47,491 nt of DNA from a virus. The notes below the pieces were generated by a model. The model worked only from the letters and a program-made list of their open reading frames with translations, ran no database searches and was not told the origin of the DNA. The stretch covers positions 1 to 47,491 of IMG/VR virus record IMGVR_UViG_3300025889_000192; one strand, given 5' to 3'. The stretch's first letter is position 1; the number at the start of each line of letters is the position of its first letter. A program made the translations under genes and the position numbers. Shown here piece by piece: positions 41,836 to 47,491 of the stretch.

Positions 41836-42287
41836 ACCCCAGCAACACCAGAAGAAATAGGAACAGCTTGTGAAGTTATATCTCTGATCATACCCACTAA
41901 TTCGTGTACACGACGAACGACCATCTTATAATCATCCATAGGAAATCTACTGATTGTGGATAGGGTGTCTATACTATATCGGTCATAGATAAGAATTTCC
42001 ATAGCCGCTTGTCGAGCCCACTTTTCGATTATAGCATATCTAGCTGTTTCTGGTTCATCAACCAGCAGATTATAAAGATGAAGTGGTTCGTGTTTGTTAA
42101 GAAGTTTTTGTAAAAACTCCTGTCGAGCTGGCCATTCATCATTCTCTTGAAGGTACTTAAGCTCATAGAGAAGCTCAGACAGAGCTTTCTTATCGAAGTG
42201 GATGTTTACGTACTTAATGTACTCATCTTCATAAGGTGAAATAGCATCATTGTTAGCTGCTATTAAATCTTCTACTGTTTTGGACAT
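41832..42287 (-). CDS. Hypothetical helical protein, first gene of the glycan block
   Basis: 151 residues, almost wholly helical (LSELLYELKYLQENDEWPARQEFLQKLL, YAIIEKWARQAAMEILIY, MVVRRVHELVGMIRDITS), ending in a Gly/Val-rich tail. No motif recognised. Its ATG at 42287 has TAGGAG eight bases upstream and follows the promoter at 42317-42345 by about 30 bases, so it opens the transcription unit. An assembly or regulatory role is possible; there is no evidence for either. Confidence 0.55.
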   Translation of the reverse strand: MSKTVEDLIAANNDAISPYEDEYIKYVNIHFDKKALSELLYELKYLQENDEWPARQEFLQKLLNKHEPLHLYNLLVDEPETARYAIIEKWARQAAMEILIYDRYSIDTLSTISRFPMDDYKMVVRRVHELVGMIRDITSQAVPISSGVAGV

Positions 42288-42312
42288 AACTTACTCCTAT
42301 TTGTTGTAACCT

Positions 42313-42324
42313 GTTAAATTTAAC
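42313..42324. repeat. 12-base perfect palindrome over the -10 box
   Basis: GTTAAATTTAAC, centred on the -10 hexamer of the promoter at 42317-42345. A dimeric repressor site would fit, but AT-rich palindromes of this size can also arise by chance. Confidence 0.3.
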
Positions 42325-42345
42325 CTATTATAAATATCTTGTCAA
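42317..42345 (-). promoter_or_regulatory. Sigma70-type promoter for the glycan block
   Basis: Minus strand: TTGACA at 42345-42340, 17-base spacer, TAAATT at 42322-42317, in the 61-base gap after the 66-residue gene. Perfect -35; the -10 has two mismatches to TATAAT. Spacing equals that of the promoters at 6622-6650 and 27550-27578. Confidence 0.5.
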
Positions 42346-42348
42346 GAC

Positions 42349-42549
42349 CTATGGATAATCATTTGGTGTGGTTTGACCACCAAATTCTCCACTAAGTGTC
42401 GTTGTATTACCAGCGCCTGGTGGTGAACTGGATTCTGGTCCTAACGTAGCGTTAAGACCTAGTTGAACCGTACCTGCCGTTCCCAACCCAAAAGCCTGAC
42501 CGACCTTACCCATAGATATCTCAGATCCACTTGAAGGAATTAACCCCAT
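42349..42549 (-). CDS. Small fibre-associated protein, SSGxISM-type N-terminus
   Basis: 66 residues, Gly/Ser/Thr-rich. Starts GLIPSSGSEISMGKVGQAFGLG; I recall a nearly constant start ('LPSSGxISMSxIxxELG') at the N-terminus of marine phage tail-fibre or virion proteins. The remainder is low complexity (SSPPGAGNTTTLSGEFGG). Ends TAG. Its frame is the same as that of the 72-residue gene, from whose TAG it is four codons away, with AGAGGAG just after that stop; so readthrough would fuse them. The Shine-Dalgarno argues for separate initiation. Confidence 0.5.
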   Translation of the reverse strand: MGLIPSSGSEISMGKVGQAFGLGTAGTVQLGLNATLGPESSSPPGAGNTTTLSGEFGGQTTPNDYP

Positions 42550-42561
42550 CTTGTTACTCCT

Positions 42562-42780
42562 CTAATAGTAGGCCGTGATTTCATTTGTTGCAATAATTTG
42601 TCCAGTAACGTGTAATGCTTGTGCGGGAGCTGCATTACCGATACCGACGCGGTTATTCGTCGCATCAACAAATAAAGTACTGGTATTAAAAGTAACATCA
42701 CCTGTAAATACAGGTGCGTCTATGTTACCTGAGGAATCTGCCTTAGCAACAAATTTTGATAAATTTCTATTAATTGACAT
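42562..42780 (-). CDS. Short tail-fibre-like protein lacking the S74 chaperone
   Basis: 72 residues: SINRNLSKFVAKADSSGNI, then PVFTGDVTFNTSTLFVDA, NRVGIGNAAPAQALHVTG and ends ATNEITAYY. The NVGIG..SPAA.L.(I/V).G and (A)T(S/N)EITAYY segments match the tail fibre at 46812-47491, where they precede the S74 chaperone SDERLKE. This protein stops (TAG) exactly there. Such a copy may trimerise without self-cleavage or be a separate small decoration. A TATAAATA lies 28 bases upstream. A weak ribosome site (GCGAG) precedes the ATG. Confidence 0.62.
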   Translation of the reverse strand: MSINRNLSKFVAKADSSGNIDAPVFTGDVTFNTSTLFVDATNNRVGIGNAAPAQALHVTGQIIATNEITAYY

Positions 42781-42808
42781 TACATATACTCGCTTAAAAT
42801 ATTTTAAA

Positions 42809-42816
42809 TATTTATA
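42809..42816 (-). promoter_or_regulatory. Possible T4-type late promoter element
   Basis: TATAAATA on the minus strand, the exact T4 late-promoter -10 octamer, in the gap 28 bases before the 72-residue fibre-like gene. The same octamer also occurs inside coding sequence in this AT-rich window (for example near 29183 and 30828), so chance is possible. Confidence 0.3.
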
Positions 42817-44121
42817 TCAGACGCCAAATCTATTTCGTGTTGAATTAAAATTTTGTACCATCTGTACTGCTGACAACGGATAATCATATACTTTAACTTG
42901 TGCAAGTCTGCCCTGCCATCTTTCACTATCCCCTGAACCATGACCACCAAATCTAATAAAATCAACGTCGGTACAATGTTCACATGCAGCAGATATAGTT
43001 TGTGTAGTTCCATTAACACAATAAGTAAATGAATTACCATTATATGAAAATGCTACATAAACCCATTGATTAGAAGGTACAGTTAAAGTTGACGAAGAAC
43101 AAGGCCAATAATGCAAATAATTACTTGGGTTTATATATAATGCATCATCTGTTGCCTGATTATTCTGAATAATTGCACGATAACCACTATTATTTTTTGT
43201 ATCATAAATCCAGGCTTCATAACTAGGCGTATATATATTGCCAGAAGAATAATTAGTTTCTACATATTCATCAGTACCATCTAGAACTAAACTACCTCCA
43301 TTACTTGAGTTGTAGGTAATTCCATTATATAAAGTACATACACCATTAGAATTTAAATATCTCCAACCAGATTCACCGTTAGAAATTAATTCAGCCACAG
43401 AAGGCTGTGTGCCATCAAGTTTATCTAATCTAGGAAATGCAAATTCTAAACCAGATGATGTATTGGTTGTATAATAATGATATGTTCTATGGATTGCTGT
43501 GGTTGTTGTAGGATCCCATCTAACATCTTGCTGACCTACATTACCATAACTTTTATCCGCTATTTTTACACCATTTTCATACCACCCAGAATCGGGATGT
43601 CTATTACCAGAATATCCTTCGTAAAAACAATGAGCAACAACCAAATACCAAGTGTTTTGTGTTAAATCGGATTGCGCAGGATAGGTAAAATAAGGATTGC
43701 TTTGAGAAGCGTTTGTATCATTCCGTATAGGAGCAGGGTTTAGTCCCATATAAAAAGTACCACCAGTGCCTGCTGTGTGTCTTCTGACCCAAACACTCCA
43801 TCTATAAGTATAAGCTCTGTCTATACTGTAAGAGGATGAATTCCAACCACCATCAGCACCCGATATTGCATCAGGAACAGTTCTCCAAATAATGCTTCTT
43901 CTACCCCAAGGATCGTCATCAACCCAAGCACGAAGCTGTTCTGCAGCATCACCATTTCTACCATAGCCGGATGAACCATCATTACCCGTGGTCCAATCAT
44001 GTGGATTAGGTAAAATATTAGAAGATTGTAATGGTCTCATTGTGCTTCTAACGTTCCCACCATCTACGGCAATCACTAAATCATCTTGTAATGCGAGATT
44101 TGGGCCTTGAAATGCTGACAT
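42817..44121 (-). CDS. LamG/concanavalin-like tail protein (1)
   Basis: 434 residues. Starts FQGPNLALQDDLVIAVDGGNVRS, the start of phage LamG-containing receptor-binding proteins; a second beta-sandwich block LYNGITYNSSNGGSLVLDGTDEYVE continues with PSYEAWIYDTKNNSG, then VPSNQWVYVAFSYNGNSFTYCVNGTTQT. It closes with the shared tail PLSAVQMVQNFNSTRNRFGV. Compared with paralog 2 the LSGN segment is reduced. Presumed carbohydrate-binding adhesin. Ends TGA where the TATAAATA of the next gene begins. Confidence 0.75.
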   Translation of the reverse strand: MSAFQGPNLALQDDLVIAVDGGNVRSTMRPLQSSNILPNPHDWTTGNDGSSGYGRNGDAAEQLRAWVDDDPWGRRSIIWRTVPDAISGADGGWNSSSYSIDRAYTYRWSVWVRRHTAGTGGTFYMGLNPAPIRNDTNASQSNPYFTYPAQSDLTQNTWYLVVAHCFYEGYSGNRHPDSGWYENGVKIADKSYGNVGQQDVRWDPTTTTAIHRTYHYYTTNTSSGLEFAFPRLDKLDGTQPSVAELISNGESGWRYLNSNGVCTLYNGITYNSSNGGSLVLDGTDEYVETNYSSGNIYTPSYEAWIYDTKNNSGYRAIIQNNQATDDALYINPSNYLHYWPCSSSTLTVPSNQWVYVAFSYNGNSFTYCVNGTTQTISAACEHCTDVDFIRFGGHGSGDSERWQGRLAQVKVYDYPLSAVQMVQNFNSTRNRFGV

Positions 44122-44122
44122 T

Positions 44123-44455
44123 TTATTCCTCTTTTTTAACTTCCTGCCATTCGTTAGTAGATAAAATTTCTATAAATTGTTCATGTGTATATTCTGGATA
44201 TTCTTCAGAATATATGGAAGGTCTTCCATATACTCCAGCTTCTATTGTATAAGTTTTAACACCTTCACCCGTTTCAGCATCATATATTTCATGGGTTTCA
44301 TTTTCTGTAACTATATTTACATTATATTTCACAAAGGTTTTTGTACCGTCCACAGAATATCGCATTGTGTTTTTTGATGTTTCATAAACTTGTGAAAAAT
44401 TTATATTATCTATTATGGATGCTGGAATAACCAAATATCGTCTACTGTTATACAT
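44123..44455 (-). CDS. Small fibre accessory protein
   Basis: 110 residues. MYNSRRYLVIPASIIDNINFSQVY then SVDGTKTFVKYNVN and the C-terminal YTHEQFIEILSTNEWQEV match a small family that I recall beside LamG-type tail proteins in marine phages. No signal peptide. The frame is open farther upstream, but the ATG at 44455 has GGAG nine bases before it and starts one base after the preceding stop, so the 110-residue form is preferred. Possibly a fibre chaperone or connector. Confidence 0.6.
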   Translation of the reverse strand: MYNSRRYLVIPASIIDNINFSQVYETSKNTMRYSVDGTKTFVKYNVNIVTENETHEIYDAETGEGVKTYTIEAGVYGRPSIYSEEYPEYTHEQFIEILSTNEWQEVKKEE

Positions 44456-44456
44456 A

Positions 44457-46091
44457 TTACACTCCGAATCTATTTCTTGTTGCGTTAAAATTTTGTGCGA
44501 CTTCTGCGGCTGATAAAGCAGTGGTGTATATTTTGCTACATGCAACTTTACAGTTTAATAGAGAATATACAAGTTGACCTCCCTCGTCTACCTGTGCTTT
44601 ATTAAATCCTATGTTACCTGCGGTTGTTGCGTATCCAGAATTATATTCTTGTGTGGGTCCTGCCACTGAACTGTACAGTGAACCATTAACATACAACTTC
44701 AATGTAGTGTCTGACCTGCTATTAACAAGTGTAAAGTGATACCAAGTATTAGTACTCATTGAATAACCTGAAGTTTTCCGGGATGCATCCGCACCTCGAA
44801 TATATCCATACATGGTACATGCATTGCCAGATGTGTTTCCATACCAATATAAAGCACAACCAGAATAATAAGTAGCTCCAAGGAGAACTCCAGCTCGAGT
44901 GGTATTGTTGTATGCGTTTGGAGAAGATGCGGTTGGAAATGAGGGAATAGACACCCAACAATCCATGGTCCAGTTAGATAATGCTGCTAATGTAGTCAAT
45001 GTTATTGGTGTGGTGACTGTATCATTGGTTGCATCAAATACTATATTACCTCTTGAATCTGAATTAAATGTTGGACCATTAACCAATTGACCATGATTTG
45101 CATTACCACTTAAGTCTGCCCAACCACCATCTGTTGCTACAGTTGTTCCACGGGTACCTGTTGTAAAAAACCTAGTTGTAGTTGGCGCTGGTCCAATTTC
45201 AACCATTAAATCCGCAATATCAATCCAGTATGGTGAAGATTCAGTACTGGGCCAGAAGTACTTATAAAAACTAAATGTAGTAGAAGCTGTCCAATTGTGG
45301 GTAATTAATTGCCAGTCTTCGGTCAACACATCCGTATAACGTGCATACGACGACTGCCCGGACCCAAAATATGTACTAAAGCCAAGCGTTGCATTACCAG
45401 CAGCACCAACTGCGTTTGTCTTTGCCCAATAACTAACGGTAATGGAGTCTCCTTGTGTAACTGGGGAATATACACCATATGCCATTCCATCAACCCCGGA
45501 TGTTCTTGGTATATGAAGCCTCATGCAATTTGTACCCGATACATATCCACCATCTTGTACAATTTCTTTTACTAGTCCGGCATTTGGTAAATGAGGTGGT
45601 CCCCACCACATTGTAGGAAAACTTGTTGAATTAATTGAAATTCGTTGATCGTTTGCAATAGAATCATGAACTTTATGAAATCCTGTAGATGGATCAAGGT
45701 ACCCCTGACTTCCATTTTGATTACTATTATATTGATGGATTGAAAACGAAGTATCAGATATTTTTTTAATAAAATAATTAGTTCCCGCGGTGATCCCACC
45801 ACCAGTCGTTTGTGCTCGTACAACATCAAATGTTCTAAGTCGGTGATTTGAAGCAGTGGTCACAATGTTATTACTTACGCTAGAAATTGTACCGATATTA
45901 AAATATGTATTACTATTATATTGATTGGTATTATAAGTACCCCAACCATTTGATGTTGTAAATCTGCCATTGGCCGACACGTTTGGTAAAATATTTGTAG
46001 TAGGTCCACCACGGAAACTTCTAGGGTTGGCAACATCAAATAACAATCCCAATCCTGTATTTACTACGTTAGGTGAATATACTGTAGCCAT
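44457..46091 (-). CDS. LamG/concanavalin-like tail protein (2)
   Basis: 544 residues, largest of the three paralogs. Starts YSPNVVNTGLGLLFDVANPRS; an inserted segment with LRTFDVVRAQTTGGGITAGTNYFIKKISD (about 85-120) is absent in the others; then WADLSGNANHGQLVNGPTFN, the LamG start, with NWTMDCWVSIPSF and NTWYHFTLVNSRSDTTLKLYVNG; final tail ALSAAEVAQNFNATRNRFGV. This is a receptor-binding candidate for host glycan. ATG at 46091 follows the end of paralog 3 closely. It overlaps only the start of the accessory frame that I rejected. Confidence 0.75.
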   Translation of the reverse strand: MATVYSPNVVNTGLGLLFDVANPRSFRGGPTTNILPNVSANGRFTTSNGWGTYNTNQYNSNTYFNIGTISSVSNNIVTTASNHRLRTFDVVRAQTTGGGITAGTNYFIKKISDTSFSIHQYNSNQNGSQGYLDPSTGFHKVHDSIANDQRISINSTSFPTMWWGPPHLPNAGLVKEIVQDGGYVSGTNCMRLHIPRTSGVDGMAYGVYSPVTQGDSITVSYWAKTNAVGAAGNATLGFSTYFGSGQSSYARYTDVLTEDWQLITHNWTASTTFSFYKYFWPSTESSPYWIDIADLMVEIGPAPTTTRFFTTGTRGTTVATDGGWADLSGNANHGQLVNGPTFNSDSRGNIVFDATNDTVTTPITLTTLAALSNWTMDCWVSIPSFPTASSPNAYNNTTRAGVLLGATYYSGCALYWYGNTSGNACTMYGYIRGADASRKTSGYSMSTNTWYHFTLVNSRSDTTLKLYVNGSLYSSVAGPTQEYNSGYATTAGNIGFNKAQVDEGGQLVYSLLNCKVACSKIYTTALSAAEVAQNFNATRNRFGV

Positions 46092-46807
46092 TATAGCCCA
46101 AACCTCGCTCTTAGTGCGTTATAATTTTGTGCTATTTCTTGTGCGGACAAATGTTTATTATAATATAAAAACACAGCAATTTTTCCCCAATATTGAGAAG
46201 AAGTTGTTATTGTTGTGCTACCGTCATGATAAGCTCCTATTACACAAAATCCATTGTGAAATGTTGCATTTGAATTTGTAATAGTATATTCCGTTGCATT
46301 ATCATTATATTGAAAACTATAATATGGAGAAGACTGCGACAATTTCCAAGTTAGGCAATTAAACTGTGTATATGGGTTGGGTAGAGACGGTATATCAAAA
46401 CCAGAATCAATAAACCCGGCTCCGGTATTATCATACATACCCAAATTATTAGCACCAAATTGTACTATAACTTGGTGGTCGGCTGAAACTCCACGAACTA
46501 ATGTTCTCCAAGTACTAGTGCTATTTAAAATAGTACTAAAACACATTATTGTTCCGTTTATAGCATTAGGAACATCGGTCAATGATCCTCCAACCAATCG
46601 TTTTGCGGACCCATATGAACCCTCAAAATTCATATGAGCAATTCCCCCCGAAGTGGAATACGCAGACGAATTTATAGTAAATGTATAACCATTACCACTC
46701 AAGTCATACCAACTTGTTCCGCTGCCGGGATAACTACGAACATTGGCTGCATCTAAACACAATACTAAATTATCAGTTACTAGGTTTGGTGAATGATATA
46801 GTCCCAT
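46091..46807 (-). CDS. LamG/concanavalin-like tail protein (3)
   Basis: 238 residues, the most compact paralog: SPNLVTDNLVLCLDAANVRS then YPGSGTSWYDLSGNGYTFTIN, the textbook start of this phage family, then LMCFSTILNSTSTW-like strand, CVIGAYHDGSTTITTSSQYWGKIAVFLYYNKHLSAQEIAQNY and the end NALRARFGL. It overlaps paralog 2 by one base. Short form with a single LamG domain, presumably an adhesin or attachment protein. Confidence 0.78.
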   Translation of the reverse strand: MGLYHSPNLVTDNLVLCLDAANVRSYPGSGTSWYDLSGNGYTFTINSSAYSTSGGIAHMNFEGSYGSAKRLVGGSLTDVPNAINGTIMCFSTILNSTSTWRTLVRGVSADHQVIVQFGANNLGMYDNTGAGFIDSGFDIPSLPNPYTQFNCLTWKLSQSSPYYSFQYNDNATEYTITNSNATFHNGFCVIGAYHDGSTTITTSSQYWGKIAVFLYYNKHLSAQEIAQNYNALRARFGL

Positions 46808-46811
46808 AATA

Positions 46812-47491
46812 TTACCTTAAATTGTTTTTCAATTCATCAATTTGTTTTTGTTGTTCTTTTATTGCCTCGATTAAAACCGGAACTAGTTTTGCATAATCCA
46901 AAGTTAAATAATTTTCACCCGTTCTAGATGTTTTGTTTCCTTCATTATCAGTTTTTGTATCAAACGGAGCCAAAGTTACAATTTCAGGAAGAACTGCTTG
47001 TACTTCCTGTGCACTCAAACCAATTTGAACCTTGTTGTCACGATAGCCAAAATTCATTGCTTTTTCGTTATTGATATATTTAAAAGCAGACAAAGATGAT
47101 ATAATATCTAAAGGATTGTTGATAATGTCAACCTTTTCCTTTAATCTTTCATCAGAATAATATGCTGTGATTTCTGAGGTTGCTCGAATTTCACCAGTAA
47201 CATCAAAATAATTTGTGGATCCTGCAGTTGCTTCAATGATTGGAATACCTGAAATATCATTAACAGAGAAAACCGTTCCTGTTAATGAATCAGTTACAGA
47301 AAATAACTGCCCTGAAGATCCATGAATATCTAGCTTGGCGGCAGGCGAAGTAGTACCGATACCAACGTTGCCGGCACCTGTAATGCGCATTTTTTCAGAT
47401 AAACTGCCGCCTGATGCTTGTGTTGATATTGCCATATCAATAGCATCGGTTCCATCTTTTGCTGCATATAATTTTACAACACCTGTATCAT
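46812..47491 (-). CDS. Tail fibre protein with C-terminal S74 chaperone, 5' part outside window
   Basis: The frame stays open to the window edge at 47491, so the N-terminus is outside. Visible: DTGVVKLYAAKDGTDAIDM, then NVGIGTTSPAAKLDIHGSSG, a fibre-type repeat, ATSEITAYYSDERLKEKVD and NFGYRDNKVQIGLSAQEVQ, the endosialidase-type intramolecular chaperone (peptidase S74), with the Ser-Asp at the conserved cleavage site, and a C-terminal coiled coil (LIEAIKEQQKQIDELKNN). Such fibres trimerise with the chaperone and then lose it. First gene of the region in transcription order; four bases before the LamG paralog 3. Confidence 0.85.
   Translation of the reverse strand, partial: DTGVVKLYAAKDGTDAIDMAISTQASGGSLSEKMRITGAGNVGIGTTSPAAKLDIHGSSGQLFSVTDSLTGTVFSVNDISGIPIIEATAGSTNYFDVTGEIRATSEITAYYSDERLKEKVDIINNPLDIISSLSAFKYINNEKAMNFGYRDNKVQIGLSAQEVQAVLPEIVTLAPFDTKTDNEGNKTSRTGENYLTLDYAKLVPVLIEAIKEQQKQIDELKNNLR

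Noticed and set aside
42288-42348. Rho-independent terminator after the small fibre gene
   Set aside because: The palindrome there is AT-only with no GC stem and no U-run; a terminator is not supported.

Overview
The window looks like a 47.5 kb piece of a tailed phage genome, probably a marine contractile-tailed (myovirus-type) phage of the broad T4-like group. The reasons are an AT-rich sequence, a gp41/gp32/UvsX/RNase H-type replication block, a gp26-like baseplate protein with a short tape measure, NrdJ plus dUTPase, and LamG-type fibre proteins ending in an S74 chaperone. The host cannot be read from the sequence. Every gene I can support lies on the minus strand, usually with ATGA, GTGA or TAATG overlaps, so the gene order below follows transcription from high to low coordinates. 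No gap exceeds about 110 bases, and I see no tRNA, rRNA, CRISPR array or insertion sequence.

Region A (47491-42349) is an adhesion module. It holds a partial tail fibre with a C-terminal S74 chaperone, three paralogous LamG-like lectin proteins with the same C-terminal tail, a small accessory protein, and two very small fibre-like proteins, one of which copies the fibre just up to the point where the chaperone would begin.

Region B (42287-20484) is a 22 kb block of carbohydrate-type genes, unusual for its size and mix. It contains a family-2-like glycosyltransferase, three paralogs of an 'xCxSGxxR' glycosyltransferase-like family, a GT47-like enzyme, a second GT-like protein, a GT-HAD fusion, a nucleotidyltransferase, five SGNH/GDSL-like proteins, an SDR, a methyltransferase, three radical SAM proteins (one with its accessory cysteines in front of the core), a PLP aminotransferase, a NodU-type carbamoyltransferase and two tandem QueC-like PP-loop enzymes. 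I infer synthesis or remodelling of a decorated glycan, either on the host surface or on the virion. At least one internal sigma70-type promoter divides the block.

Region C (20487-16144) starts with a subtilisin-like protease fused to a C-terminal Hint (hedgehog/intein) domain, followed by a zinc-ribbon protein, a Gln-rich small protein and a SMARCAL1-like SNF2 helicase with an extra N-terminal domain.

Region D (16102-8731) is tail and baseplate: a gp26-like zinc protein, a small overlapping chaperone-like ORF, the tape measure, two large structural proteins, a LysM-like baseplate protein and a conserved small protein.

Region E (8731-1) is replication and nucleotide metabolism: a divergent family A DNA polymerase palm/fingers protein, two small hypothetical proteins, a cysteine-free gp32-like SSB behind a strong sigma70-type promoter, a RecA/UvsX recombinase, RNase H/flap nuclease, DnaB-type helicase, B12-dependent ribonucleotide reductase and dUTPase (partial). 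NrdJ and Dut would supply dTTP precursors for the replisome encoded beside them.

The best candidates for something new are the subtilase-Hint fusion, the tandem QueC-like enzymes inside a glycan cluster, the stand-alone polymerase palm, the doubly coupled 34-residue ORF, and an amber codon followed by coding-like sequence.
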